Assembly (NCBI RefSeq): GCF_002844375.1
Contig: NZ_CP024199.1
Coordinates: 1,748,001 to 1,812,000, forward strand
Reading direction: 5' to 3'
Source: Thalassospira marina
Lineage (GTDB): Bacteria; Pseudomonadota; Alphaproteobacteria; Rhodospirillales; Thalassospiraceae
Length of the DNA: 64,000 bases
Under the pieces are notes generated by a model, which was given only the letters and a program-made list of their open reading frames with translations, was not told where the DNA came from and did no database searches. The stretch's first letter is position 1, and every line of letters begins with the position of its first letter. Position numbers and translations under genes: made by a program. Shown here piece after piece: positions 50,484 to 60,531 of the stretch.

Positions 50484-51305
50484 ATGAGCAATCAAACCTT
50501 ACCGATTTTTCAGGTCGATGCCTTTACCAGCCATTTGTTTGCCGGTAATCCTGCCGCTGTGGTGCCGCTGGAACGCTGGTTGCCCGATGCGACCATGCAG
50601 CAGATCGCAATGGAAAATAACCTTTCCGAAACCGCGTTTTTTGTCAAAACCGAAGAGGGTGATGCCGATTTCCACATTCGCTGGTTTACGCCCACGGTCG
50701 AAGTGCCGCTTTGTGGCCATGCGACACTTGCCAGCGCGCTTGTGATGTTTAACCAGCTTGGCTTTGCCGGTGACGAAATCCGCCTGCAAAGCAAAAGCGG
50801 CATTTTAACCGCACGCCGCGATGGTGATGCGATTGTCCTGAATTTTCCGGTTCAGCCGATTGTTGATGGTACTGTGGCCGATAATATCGTTGCCGCCCTG
50901 TCGCCCGAAAAGCCGCAGGCTGTTTTCAAGGTTGTCAGCCGCGATACCGATTATGTGCTGGTTTATGAAAACGGCAAAACCGTGCGTGATATGGTGCCAG
51001 ATATGTCGGTGCTGGCAACACTTGCGGAACGTGGTGTTATTGTTACAGCCCCATCAGACAGCGATGATTGCGATATGGTGTCGCGATATTTCCTGCCCGC
51101 CTTGGGCATTAATGAAGACCCGGTAACAGGTTATATGCATTGCGTCGTTGCCCCCTATTGGGCGGGTAAAACCGGCAAGGCAAATGTGGTGGGGTATCAG
51201 GCATCAGCACGCGGCGGATTCATTGACTGCACGGTTGATGGGGATCGCGTGCATTTGAAGGGCCGTGCGGTGCTGTTCTTAAAGGGCGAAATTTATCTGC
51301 CCTGA
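50484..51305 (+). CDS. PhzF-family isomerase-like protein
   Basis: The 273-residue protein matches the PhzF family: FQVDAFTSHLFAGNPAAVVPLERWLPD at the start, NNLSETAFFVK, RWFTPTVEVPLCGHATLASA and GINEDPVTGYMHCVVAPYWA. The Glu of SETAF is the catalytic acid/base of PhzF isomerases. The family includes PhzF of phenazine synthesis and many other small-molecule isomerases; no phenazine genes are nearby, so a role in a PLP-enzyme pathway is more likely. ATG 50484 follows GGGAAG. It is 115 bases after the decarboxylase gene and ends with a strong terminator. Confidence 0.88.
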   Translation: MSNQTLPIFQVDAFTSHLFAGNPAAVVPLERWLPDATMQQIAMENNLSETAFFVKTEEGDADFHIRWFTPTVEVPLCGHATLASALVMFNQLGFAGDEIRLQSKSGILTARRDGDAIVLNFPVQPIVDGTVADNIVAALSPEKPQAVFKVVSRDTDYVLVYENGKTVRDMVPDMSVLATLAERGVIVTAPSDSDDCDMVSRYFLPALGINEDPVTGYMHCVVAPYWAGKTGKANVVGYQASARGGFIDCTVDGDRVHLKGRAVLFLKGEIYLP

Positions 51306-51386
51306 TCGCAGGAAGCGGCGGTTATCAATCGGCTGCCTTTGATAAAACCTGTTTCCCGATTTGTCGGGGATAGGCCAAAAATCAGT

Positions 51387-51426
51387 CAACCCGCCAATTA
51401 TTGAAATTGGCGGGTTGTTGTTTTTC
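51387..51426 (+). terminator. Rho-independent terminator of the PhzF gene
   Basis: CAACCCGCCAAT (51387-51398) pairs exactly with ATTGGCGGGTTG (51406-51417), followed by TTGTTTTT. The SDR gene on the other strand ends right after it at 51425. Confidence 0.88.
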
Positions 51427-52093
51427 AGGCGGCATGACGGATTGTGTGATCGTTGAAATTAAAGGTGGTGCCGGTAATAAAATCGGCATCCGGCCCGGCC
51501 AGAAAGGACAGGCCACTGGTGATATCGCCCAAAAGCGACGTATTGCCAAAAGAAGCGGTTAAATTGCTGCGATCTAAAAAGTTCGATTGCAGGCGGTTCA
51601 CCGTAACATGCCGGTCATGTAGCGATTTTGCGCTATGCGTGATCAAATCATGCAGGGCGGCGGGTTTGGGGCTGCTGGCAATGGCCCGTGTTTTCGCCTG
51701 TGCGGCCGAATTGCCAATGGTGATGATGCGCCCGCCATCGCGAATGACCGGGGCAATCGCATCAATGGCGGCTTTGCTGTATAGGCGTTCGTCATCCTGC
51801 AGGACAAACGAAACATTGTTGGTAACCAGAATATCAACCTGGCCGAAATCGTCGATCACCCGCGAAACAAGCGCCTTGATGCCTGAAACACGGTCGCAAT
51901 TGATGGCATAGGCCCGGGCATTAACGCCGCGTGCTTCAAGGCCGGTAACAATGCCTGCTGCATTCCAGGCGTTTTTCGGATGGCTGATGATCACATCGGC
52001 ACCCTGGTCTGCCAGGGTTTGGGCGCTTAAGGCGCCAATTCCATAATGGCCGTCGGTAACGATGGCAATTTTGCCTGCCAAGGGTTTGTTCAT
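51425..52093 (-). CDS. SDR-family protein with degenerate active site (SDR1)
   Basis: The 222-residue short-chain dehydrogenase-like protein aligns with its neighbour SDR2. The glycine-rich motif is altered (TDGHYGIG instead of TGxxxGIG), the NNAG segment reads NNVS, and the catalytic YxxxK site reads ASSPK, so the Tyr is missing and only the Lys position is kept. It is about 27 residues shorter than SDR2. It could be inactive or have a binding role. A 43-base upstream module is shared with SDR2. It is transcribed toward the PhzF terminator. Confidence 0.82.
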   Translation of the reverse strand: MNKPLAGKIAIVTDGHYGIGALSAQTLADQGADVIISHPKNAWNAAGIVTGLEARGVNARAYAINCDRVSGIKALVSRVIDDFGQVDILVTNNVSFVLQDDERLYSKAAIDAIAPVIRDGGRIITIGNSAAQAKTRAIASSPKPAALHDLITHSAKSLHDRHVTVNRLQSNFLDRSNLTASFGNTSLLGDITSGLSFLAGPDADFITGTTFNFNDHTIRHAA

Positions 52094-52156
52094 GGCCGTT
52101 CTCCTAACGAGGGGTTTTCACTGTATGAATAAACCATAACGGCGAAAACGGCCGGG

Positions 52157-52199
52157 CAGTAGTCCCCGATCTTACGACCTAGCGTTCGTTGTATGGAAC
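52157..52199 (-). promoter_or_regulatory. Regulatory module copy 1, upstream of SDR1
   Basis: CAGTAGTCCC (52157-52166), then GCGTTC (52182-52187) and TATGGAAC (52192-52199) at the same offsets as copy 2 at 53104-53146. The TTC-N9-GAA part fits a T-N11-A LysR box. It lies 64 bases before the SDR1 start. Confidence 0.8.
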
Positions 52200-52278
52200 G
52201 ATGCAAAGATCAAAACCGGATGAAGGAGGGAGCAGGCAGGGGTAAGATAATGTGGCGATATCAGGTGATAACGAATGA

Positions 52279-53028
52279 TCAGGCGTTGTAACCGCCATCG
52301 ACATTGATCACCGTACCGGTGATATAGGATGCCGCCGGGCTGGCAAGAAATGCAATGGCAGCGGCGACTTCTTCGGGCATGGCCGGGCGGCCAAGCGGCA
52401 CGGCGGTTTTGTAGGGTGTCGGGTATTTCGCAAGCGGGTCCATCAGCTCGTCATTCACAAAGCCGGACTGAACCACATTCACGGTGATATTGCGCGGGCC
52501 CAGGTCACGTGCGGCTCCACGGGTAAAGCCCACCATTGCGGCCTGTGTGGCGGTAAAATCGGCAAGGCCGCTGGTGCCTGCATGGGTGCACAGACATGAG
52601 CCAAGTGTAATGATCCGCCCGCCTTCGCGCATCAGGGGTGCGGCGGTGCGAATGGTGGATGCGGTTGCACAAAAATTGACAGCCTGCTGGCGTTTGATGC
52701 CCTGCATGTCGGCGTCTGGGTTGTCCACCTGGCCGCAAACGGCAATGGATGCCGCATTCACCAGAATGTCCAGGCGGCCGAAATGCGCCACGGCGGTTTG
52801 CACCATCGCATTGACCTGCAGGGTGTCGGCAGGGTCGGCCTCAAAGGATTTCGCCTCGACTTTCAGGCCCTGAAGTTCCTTGATCATTTCCCGGGCAATC
52901 TGACGGTCGCAGACATAGCCAATGGCAATGTTTGCGCCCTGTTCAGCCAGCATGCGCGCGGTGGCCGCGCCAATGCCGAACGATCCCCCTGTAACCAGGG
53001 CGACTTTGCCGCTTAGAAGTTTACTCAT
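52279..53028 (-). CDS. SDR-family oxidoreductase with altered YxxxK (SDR2)
   Basis: The 249-residue SDR has an intact nucleotide site (TGGSFGIG, about residues 13-20) and the C-terminal TGTVINVDGGYNA. The YxxxK catalytic pair reads FTATQ (ADFTATQAAMVGFTRGAARDLGP, about 162-168): both Tyr and Lys are replaced, by Phe and Gln. The codons TTT and CAG were checked in the sequence. Catalysis by the normal mechanism is therefore doubtful, so it may be inactive, use a different chemistry or bind NAD(P) as a sensor. It is divergent from a LysR gene and shares a regulatory module with SDR1. Confidence 0.85.
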   Translation of the reverse strand: MSKLLSGKVALVTGGSFGIGAATARMLAEQGANIAIGYVCDRQIAREMIKELQGLKVEAKSFEADPADTLQVNAMVQTAVAHFGRLDILVNAASIAVCGQVDNPDADMQGIKRQQAVNFCATASTIRTAAPLMREGGRIITLGSCLCTHAGTSGLADFTATQAAMVGFTRGAARDLGPRNITVNVVQSGFVNDELMDPLAKYPTPYKTAVPLGRPAMPEEVAAAIAFLASPAASYITGTVINVDGGYNA

Positions 53029-53103
53029 GGTGGCTCCGGCTGGATGTGAAAAAGGACCGAATTATCGACGATGGACCAGAATTTAGATTCTGTAAGATGT
53101 GGA

Positions 53104-53146
53104 CAGTAGTCCCTTTTTGCGGCACTCTGCGTTCAACATATGGAAC
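53104..53146. promoter_or_regulatory. Regulatory module copy 2, between SDR2 and LysR genes
   Basis: CAGTAGTCCC (53104-53113), GCGTTC (53129-53134) and TATGGAAC (53139-53146), at the same offsets as copy 1. It lies 76 bases before the SDR2 start and ends 13 bases before the LysR ATG, overlapping its leader. It can regulate both genes. Confidence 0.8.
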
Positions 53147-53159
53147 AATGAGGTCAGTC

Positions 53160-54185
53160 ATGCAGGACTTGAATGATCTTTTTTACTTTGCGCAGGTGGT
53201 GTCGCATGGTGGCTTTGCCCCGGCTGGCCGCGCACTGAACCAGCCAAAGTCAAAACTTAGCCGGCGCGTAGCTCAACTCGAAGAGCGGCTGGGTGTCAAG
53301 CTAATCGAAAGATCAAGCCGCCGCTTCCGGGTTACGGAACTGGGCCAGGCATTTTACGATCGTTGCGCAAATATTTTGACCGAAGCCGAAGAGGCCGAGG
53401 CAATTGTTGCGGAAGCAAAAGGCGTTGAGCAGGGGGTGGTGCGCATCAGTGTGCCACCAGCGATGCTTGAAACCGCACTGGCGGAAGTACTGGCAGATTT
53501 CAGCGAAAAATTCCCCAAGGTGCAATTGCGCATCATGGCAACCAACCGTCGCGTTGATCTGATTGAAGATCGTGTGGATGTGGCGTTCCGTGTTCGCGAT
53601 TCGCTTGATAGCGACGCGACCCTGATTGTCAAAACGCTTGGCCTTGCCGATGCCATCATGGTTGCCAGCCCGACATTGATGGAAAAACTGGGGCCGGGTT
53701 TCACGGTCGATGATATCAACCGTTTCCCGACGCTCAGCATCAAGGGCGAGGATGCCGACACCATTCGCTGGCAGCTTGTTGGCCCGAATGATGATACGCG
53801 AATGCTTGAAGTTATGCCGCGTCTGGCGACCAGCGATATTTCCATGATCCGCCAATATGCATTGCGCGGGCAGGGTATTGCGCTGTTGCCACGTTTTAGC
53901 ACCCATCACGCCATTCAGGCAGGCCGCCTGGTGCAGGTTTTGCCGGAATGGCGGGCTGTTGGCGGCATTGTGCATATTCTGTTCAAGGCGCGGCGTGGTT
54001 TGCCGCCAGCCGTGCGCGCCCTGATCGATCATTTGACCGATCGCGCCCGGGAACGCACCCTTTGGGAATGCGACGAGGCCCTGGAACGCCTGTGCCCGCA
54101 TTATATTTGCCGTGAAGGCGCGATCGAAGAAAGCCTGGCGCAAAATATGCCTGCGCGGGAAACCAAAAAACTGGTCGACGCCTGA
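53160..54185 (+). CDS. LysR-family transcriptional regulator
   Basis: The 341-residue protein has an N-terminal HTH (about 1-60: MQDLNDLFYFAQVVSHGGFAPAGRALNQPKSKLSRRVAQLEERLGVKLIERS) and an effector domain to about 300; the C-terminal 40 residues are extra for the family. The ATG at 53160 has GAGG 6 bases upstream; a reading from 53046 adds 38 residues over the operator and is rejected. It is divergent from SDR2, and a duplicated module with a T-N11-A dyad precedes both SDR genes, so it likely regulates both. Confidence 0.9.
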   Translation: MQDLNDLFYFAQVVSHGGFAPAGRALNQPKSKLSRRVAQLEERLGVKLIERSSRRFRVTELGQAFYDRCANILTEAEEAEAIVAEAKGVEQGVVRISVPPAMLETALAEVLADFSEKFPKVQLRIMATNRRVDLIEDRVDVAFRVRDSLDSDATLIVKTLGLADAIMVASPTLMEKLGPGFTVDDINRFPTLSIKGEDADTIRWQLVGPNDDTRMLEVMPRLATSDISMIRQYALRGQGIALLPRFSTHHAIQAGRLVQVLPEWRAVGGIVHILFKARRGLPPAVRALIDHLTDRARERTLWECDEALERLCPHYICREGAIEESLAQNMPARETKKLVDA

Positions 54186-54214
54186 TTGCCAAATTGGCAT
54201 GGCAGTAATGCCCG

Positions 54215-54260
54215 AAACGCTCTGACGCTATCGTTTATGCGATTGTCAGAGCGTTTTTGT
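54215..54260 (+). terminator. Rho-independent terminator of the LysR gene
   Basis: AAACGCTCTGAC (54215-54226) pairs exactly with GTCAGAGCGTTT (54245-54256), followed by TTTG. Confidence 0.87.
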
Positions 54261-54441
54261 GCGGGCAGACTTGCCCGTGAAAGTCACGCCATACCAGATT
54301 GCCGCAGCGCGATTTTTATTGACCGACGGCCCGGGCTTTCGGCTAAGTAATAGTGATTAAATGCAAGATGCCCCCGATAAGGCGGGGCATCGGCCCGCCC
54401 TGCGGGTTGTAAAAGGCGATTTGCGACAGGGGAAATTCAAC

Positions 54442-56313
54442 GTGCTAGACAATGTCGTCGCCAGTAGTGCGACACCGTTGCAGATGTGGGTTGTGCTTGC
54501 GCTGGTCGCGGGTTCACTCGTGCTTTACGGCTGGGAACGCATCTCGCTTGAAATGACGTCGATGGCGATCATCGCGGTTCTGCTGCTGTTCTTTAACATT
54601 TTCCCGCTTAATAACAGCGATGGTGACAACCTTCTGGGGCCCGACACCATCATGTCGGGTTTTGCCAACCCGGCCTTGCTGACGGTTCTTGCTTTGCTGG
54701 TGGTAGGGCAGGCGCTGGTTTTAACTGGCGGGGTCAGTTATATCGCCGGGCTGATTACGGAACATGGCGGCAAAAACGCCTCGTTGGCGATATTTGTTGG
54801 CCTGTTTGTGGTGATGCTGTTATCGGCATTTCTGAACAATACGCCGGTGGTGGTTATTTTCATTCCCATCATTCAGGCACTGGCCGAACGTATTCAGCGA
54901 TCCCCCAGTTCTTTGATGATCCCGCTATCTTTCGTGGCGATCCTGGGCGGTATGACCACGTTGATCGGGTCTTCGACCAACCTTCTGGTTTCCAGTTCGC
55001 TGATCGAACTGGGCATGGATCCGCTGGAATTTTTTGAATTTACCGTTGTTGGCGGCGTTCTTGCCCTGACCGGCTTTGTCTATGTGCTGTTGGTGGCACC
55101 GCGCCTGTTGCCGGCACTGGCCTCCATGCGCAGCCGTTTGACCCAGCCCGATGGCAGCGGTAAGCAGTTCATTGCCCAGATCACGGTGGGCCCGGCATCC
55201 AAAATGATTGGCACCAAACCGGTGGCCGGGTTTTTCAAAAACCTGCCCAATGTCACAATCCAGATGATTGTGCGCCGTGAACATGCCGATCTGCCGCCAT
55301 TTGACGAACATATGGAAATTCAGCCGGGTGATGTGCTGGTGGTTGCTGCCACCCGCAAGGCCCTGACCGAGGCCCTGCAAAAAGACCCCGGCCTGATCCA
55401 TGCCGAAGCCGCCGCCGTGCATGATGGCAGCGATAATAGTGAAAACAAATCGACCCAGCTTCTGGCCGAAGTCATGCTGCCGCCCGGTTCACGCCTGATT
55501 GGCTTTAACCTGGAGCAGATCGGGTTTCGCTATCAGTATAAATGCCTTGTTTTGGGCATTCAGCGTCGTTCGCGCATGATCCGTACGCAGATGACGGAAA
55601 TCCGCCTTGAAGCGGGTGACGTTCTGCTGGTTCAGGGCCGGTCCGAGGATGTTGAGGCCCTGCGTACCATCCGTGATGTGGTGTTGCTGGAATGGTCCAC
55701 CCGTGCCTTGCCGCGCCCGTTCCATGCCCGCCGGGCTGCCTTCATCTTTTTGGGGGTTATCGGCCTTGCGGCAACGGGCGTTGTGCCGATCATGGTGTCC
55801 AGCTTCATCGGGGCGGGGCTTATGATCGGGTCGGGCGCGCTTAATATGCGCCAGGCATCGCGGGCGATTGACCGCAAAATTGTGTTGCTGGTGGCCGCGG
55901 CCCTGGCTCTTGGCAATGCCCTGCAGCTTACCGGCGGGGCATCCTATGTGGCCGATGTGTTGCTAACCGCCCTGCATGGGGCACCGGCACCGGTGATTTT
56001 GTCGGTCTTTTTCCTGATGGTGGCATGTTTCACCAACGTTCTGTCCAACAATGCCTGTGCGGTTCTGTTTACGCCGATTGGCATTGGCATGGCCCAGCAG
56101 CTTGATGTGCCGCCGCATATTTTTGCCATTGCGGTGGTCATGGCGGCGAACTGTTCGTTTGCATCACCGGTTGGCTACCAAACCAACCTTCTGGTGATGG
56201 GGCCAGGGCATTATCGCTTTGTTGACTTCCTGAAGTCGGGCACACCGCTGATCCTGCTTTTGTGGGTGGCATTCAGCCTGTTTGCCCCGTGGTATTACGG
56301 GCTTTCCTTCTAG
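54442..56313 (+). CDS. SLC13-family transporter with TrkA-C domains
   Basis: The 623-residue inner-membrane protein has a divalent-anion:Na+ symporter-like fold with about ten membrane segments in two halves (SAFLNNTPVVVIFIPIIQALAER; TNVLSNNACAVLFTPIGIGMAQQL), with two TrkA-C (RCK_C) domains between them (about 180-270 and 285-375). The layout matches YfbS/SLC13-type permeases of unknown anion. The start is GTG 54442 because AGGGGAAA lies 8-10 bases ahead; ATG 54361 would add 27 polar residues with no clear ribosome site but cannot be ruled out. Cytoplasmic RCK domains suggest gating by a nucleotide. Confidence 0.88.
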   Translation: MLDNVVASSATPLQMWVVLALVAGSLVLYGWERISLEMTSMAIIAVLLLFFNIFPLNNSDGDNLLGPDTIMSGFANPALLTVLALLVVGQALVLTGGVSYIAGLITEHGGKNASLAIFVGLFVVMLLSAFLNNTPVVVIFIPIIQALAERIQRSPSSLMIPLSFVAILGGMTTLIGSSTNLLVSSSLIELGMDPLEFFEFTVVGGVLALTGFVYVLLVAPRLLPALASMRSRLTQPDGSGKQFIAQITVGPASKMIGTKPVAGFFKNLPNVTIQMIVRREHADLPPFDEHMEIQPGDVLVVAATRKALTEALQKDPGLIHAEAAAVHDGSDNSENKSTQLLAEVMLPPGSRLIGFNLEQIGFRYQYKCLVLGIQRRSRMIRTQMTEIRLEAGDVLLVQGRSEDVEALRTIRDVVLLEWSTRALPRPFHARRAAFIFLGVIGLAATGVVPIMVSSFIGAGLMIGSGALNMRQASRAIDRKIVLLVAAALALGNALQLTGGASYVADVLLTALHGAPAPVILSVFFLMVACFTNVLSNNACAVLFTPIGIGMAQQLDVPPHIFAIAVVMAANCSFASPVGYQTNLLVMGPGHYRFVDFLKSGTPLILLLWVAFSLFAPWYYGLSF

Positions 56314-56339
56314 GGGCTTTGCCTGTTTTGATTGCGAAT

Positions 56340-56378
56340 AAAGCCGGTGCGCCTTGCGTAGCCGGCTTTTTCGTTTTT
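56340..56378 (+). terminator. Rho-independent terminator of the SLC13 gene
   Basis: AAAGCCGG (56340-56347) pairs exactly with CCGGCTTT (56362-56369), followed by TTCGTTTTTG. Confidence 0.85.
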
Positions 56379-56606
56379 GTGGTCCTGATGGTGGGTTTGG
56401 AAAACGGCAGCAAAACCCCCTATGTTGCGGTTTTCATTGAAACCTTTGTGCGCTGGCATGCCCAAATCGGCATTAACCCTTGCGCCGAACGCGTTTGACT
56501 TTTGCCATCAAGGCAATAGGATCGCGCTTCGCTTATCAATGTGCCGCAAATATGTGCCGGATTTCCCGGTTCTGCGGTGTTTTTCTGTGTGATCAGGAAC
56601 AGCCCC

Positions 56607-57788
<1,182 letters not shown>

Positions 57789-57833
57789 TTACAGGGATTG
57801 CGATAATATTTGCGTTTTTCGGGTTTTCCCGTT

Positions 57834-57881
57834 GCCCTGTGCCTCACAACGCGGTAGTAACCGCTACCGGATGCACAGGGC
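57834..57881 (+). other. Two-level hairpin in the hisZ leader
   Basis: GCCCTGTGC (57834-57842) pairs exactly with GCACAGGGC (57873-57881), enclosing an inner stem GCGGT-AGTA-ACCGC (57851-57864). It lies 63 bases upstream of the hisZ ATG. No T run follows, so it may be a leader structure and not a terminator. Confidence 0.5.
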
Positions 57882-57944
57882 AGGACGCATGCGAACCCTA
57901 AACCCTGCCTGAAATTGCACGCACAGTCCGGAAAGTCTGAACAC

Positions 57945-59111
57945 ATGACCGAACTCGCCAGGAAAGCCCTTCTTCCCGCCGGCTTGCAGGATGTCCTGCC
58001 GGTGGTTGCTGCCCAGGAAGCTGAAATCCGCGAAAAGCTGATGGCGAGTTTCGCCCTGGCTGGCTATGACCGCGTAAAAACACCGCTGGTCGAATTTGAA
58101 GAAAGCCTTCTGGAAGGCGCAGCCCCCGAACTTGCAAAACAGACCTTTCGTCTGATGGACCCGGTATCGCACCGTATGATGGGTGTGCGGTCCGACATGA
58201 CGCCGCAGGTTGGCCGTATTGCCGCCACCCGCCTGAAAGATGACCCGCGCCCCTTGCGCCTGGCCTATTCGGGTGATGTGTTGCGCATTCAGGGTACCCA
58301 GCTTCGCCCGGAACGCCAGTTCGCCCAGGTTGGCGCTGAACTGATTGGCGTTTCCAGTGCTGCTGCCGATACCGAAATTGTTTTGCTGGCCCTTGAGGCA
58401 CTTGAAAATGTCGGCCTGCCGGATGTTTCGGTTGATCTGAATTTGCCGACCTTGCCGACGCGCCTGTTCGAAGCCTTTTCCGTTGCCCCCGATGACCGCG
58501 AAAAATTGACCGAAGCCCTTGAGCGTCGCGACGTTGCCGCGATCAAGGCTGCCAGTGGCCCGGTTACCGATGTTCTTGTTACTTTGCTGGAGGCCGCAGG
58601 CCCCGCCAGCACCGCACTACCGCGTCTGAAGCGCCTTGAGCTGCCGATGGGTGCATCCGAGGATTTGCACCGCCTGGTTGAGGTGGCAGAACGTATCCTG
58701 GCCTCCGACCTTGATGCCGCCCTGACGGTGGACCCGGTTGAAATGGCCGGTTTCCGGTATCAGACCGGTGTCAGCTTTACCATTTTTGGCAAACATGTAC
58801 GTGGTGAACTGGGGCGCGGCGGCCGTTATCGCGCCGGTGGTGCCAGTGGCGAAGCCGCAACGGGCATGTCATTATTCATGGATACGGTTTTGCGCGGCCT
58901 TGAAAGCCCCAGTGCAAAACCGCGGGTTTACCTGCCATTGGGCGTTGCCCAGCACGAAGCGCGTAAATTGCGCCGTGACGGCCATGTTACCATTGCGGCC
59001 CTTGAAGGGGCCGCCGAAGCCAAAACCGCCGATGCCGCACGCAAGGAAGCTGCGCGGATGGGCTGTGATTTTATTTATCTTGATGGGCGGGTCGAACCGC
59101 TGGACGCGTAG
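57945..59111 (+). CDS. hisZ: ATP phosphoribosyltransferase regulatory subunit
   Basis: The 388-residue protein is a class II aminoacyl-tRNA synthetase-like paralogue (HisRS-related) that binds the short form HisG and allows feedback control by histidine. LPAGLQDVLPVVAAQEAEIREKLMASFALAGYDRVKTPLVEFEESLLEG, VGVRSDMTPQVGRIAA-type motif 2 (here MGVRSDMTPQVGRIAATRL) and RGELGRGGRYRAGGASGEAATGMSLF (motif 3 region) are seen. It implies a short HisG elsewhere in the genome. ATG 57945 follows GGAAAG at about 10 bases. It lies upstream of purA. Confidence 0.92.
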   Translation: MTELARKALLPAGLQDVLPVVAAQEAEIREKLMASFALAGYDRVKTPLVEFEESLLEGAAPELAKQTFRLMDPVSHRMMGVRSDMTPQVGRIAATRLKDDPRPLRLAYSGDVLRIQGTQLRPERQFAQVGAELIGVSSAAADTEIVLLALEALENVGLPDVSVDLNLPTLPTRLFEAFSVAPDDREKLTEALERRDVAAIKAASGPVTDVLVTLLEAAGPASTALPRLKRLELPMGASEDLHRLVEVAERILASDLDAALTVDPVEMAGFRYQTGVSFTIFGKHVRGELGRGGRYRAGGASGEAATGMSLFMDTVLRGLESPSAKPRVYLPLGVAQHEARKLRRDGHVTIAALEGAAEAKTADAARKEAARMGCDFIYLDGRVEPLDA

Positions 59112-59138
59112 GTTTTTCCGTCAGGAAAAGCCGTTTTT
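59111..59138 (+). terminator. Hairpin with T tail between hisZ and purA
   Basis: GGTTTTTCC (59111-59119) and GGAAAAGCC (59124-59132) form a 9-bp stem with one G-T pair and a GTCA loop, followed by GTTTTTTA. It lies only 48 bases before purA, so it may partly attenuate purA or mean purA has its own start. Confidence 0.6.
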
Positions 59139-59159
59139 TATCGCTCAAGGAGTTTTGCG

Positions 59160-60455
59160 ATGACCAATGTTGCCGTGATCGGTTCCCAGTGGGGGGACGA
59201 AGGTAAAGGCAAGATCGTTGACTGGCTGTCAGAACGTGCCGATGTTGTCGTTCGTTTTCAGGGTGGTCACAATGCCGGTCATACGCTGGTAATTGACGGC
59301 AAGGTTTATAAGCTGAGCCTGCTGCCGTCAGGTATCGTGCGCGACAAGAAACTGTCGGTTATCGGCAATGGCGTTGTGGTTGACCCGTGGGCATTGCTGG
59401 CCGAAATTTCGCGCCTGCAGGAACAGGGCGTTACCATTACGCCTGAAAACCTGCGTGTTGCTGAAAATGCCTGCCTGATCCTGCCATTGCATGGCAACCT
59501 GGACAAGGCCCGCGAAGCAGCCGCCACCGGCAATAACAAAATCGGCACCACCGGTCGTGGTATCGGCCCGGCATATGAAGACCGCGTTGGTCGCCGCGCC
59601 ATTCGCGTGGGTGATCTTGCCGACGAAGAACTGCTGGCAGCAAAGGTTGAAAACCTGCTGACGCACCACAATGCCCTTCTGCGCGGCCTTGGCCAGCCGG
59701 AAGTGGACGGTGCCGAACTGCTGGCACAGCTTAAGGAAATCGCACCGAAGATCCTGCCGTTCGCCGATACCGTGTGGAAATCGCTGAACCAGATCAAGGA
59801 AGCCGGCAAGCGCATCCTGTTTGAAGGCGCGCAGGGCACCATGCTTGATATCGACCATGGTACATATCCGTTCGTGACCTCGTCGAATACCATTTCGGGT
59901 TCGGCTGCTGGCGGTTCGGGCATCGGCCCGTCTGGCGTTGGCTATGTTCTGGGTATCACCAAGGCATACACCACCCGCGTTGGCGAAGGTCCTTTCCCGT
60001 CCGAACTGTTTGATGCCGACGGCGAACGCCTGGGCGAACGCGGCCATGAATTTGGCGTGGTTACCGGCCGTAAACGCCGTTGTGGCTGGTTTGATGCCGC
60101 CCTTGTCCGCCAGTCGGTCAAGGTTAACGGTATTCACGGCATCGCGCTGACCAAGCTTGACGTGCTTGATGGTTTTGATGAAATCAAAATCTGCACCGGC
60201 TATGACATTGATGGCGAAATTTACGATCACCTGCCAGCCAACCAGCGCCTGCAGGCCAAAGCCAAACCGGTTTATGAAACCATTCCTGGCTGGTCGGAAA
60301 CCACCATGGGCGCACGTAGCTGGGCTGATCTGCCAGCCAGTGCAATCAAATATGTGCGTCGCATCGAAGAACTGATCGAGGCACCGGTTGCCCTGCTGTC
60401 AACCAGCCCGGAACGTGATGATACCATTCTGGTTCACGACCCGTTCAGCGCATAA
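59160..60455 (+). CDS. purA: Adenylosuccinate synthetase
   Basis: The 431-residue enzyme makes adenylosuccinate from IMP, aspartate and GTP, the first step from IMP to AMP. It shows [18 protein letters not shown] (GTP loop, residues 8-24), [32 protein letters not shown] and [23 protein letters not shown]. Length fits the family. A strong AAGGAG lies before the ATG. It follows hisZ after 48 bases that include a T-tailed hairpin, and ends at a strong terminator. Confidence 0.96.
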   Translation: MTNVAVIGSQWGDEGKGKIVDWLSERADVVVRFQGGHNAGHTLVIDGKVYKLSLLPSGIVRDKKLSVIGNGVVVDPWALLAEISRLQEQGVTITPENLRVAENACLILPLHGNLDKAREAAATGNNKIGTTGRGIGPAYEDRVGRRAIRVGDLADEELLAAKVENLLTHHNALLRGLGQPEVDGAELLAQLKEIAPKILPFADTVWKSLNQIKEAGKRILFEGAQGTMLDIDHGTYPFVTSSNTISGSAAGGSGIGPSGVGYVLGITKAYTTRVGEGPFPSELFDADGERLGERGHEFGVVTGRKRRCGWFDAALVRQSVKVNGIHGIALTKLDVLDGFDEIKICTGYDIDGEIYDHLPANQRLQAKAKPVYETIPGWSETTMGARSWADLPASAIKYVRRIEELIEAPVALLSTSPERDDTILVHDPFSA

Positions 60456-60474
60456 TGTGATCTGATATTTTATG

Positions 60475-60507
60475 CAAAAAACCGTCCGCTTCGTCGGGCG
60501 GTTTTTT
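60475..60507 (+). terminator. Rho-independent terminator of purA
   Basis: A CCG-containing stem (AAAAAACCGTCCG with CGGGCGGTTTTTT, one G-T pair), UUCG-like loop CTTCGT, and T-rich end. Confidence 0.9.
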
Positions 60508-60531
60508 GTGTTTAAACCCAATCGGATAGAT

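Noticed and set aside
53313..54200. Minus-strand open frame of 295 residues opposite the LysR gene
   Set aside because: Antisense shadow; the LysR HTH and ribosome site support the plus strand.
59328..60230. Minus-strand open frame of 300 residues opposite purA
   Set aside because: Antisense of a universally conserved enzyme.
60432..60446. GTTC-N7-GTTC, a second LexA-like box
   Set aside because: It lies within the last codons of purA, upstream of the purA terminator and far from any start, so it is probably chance.
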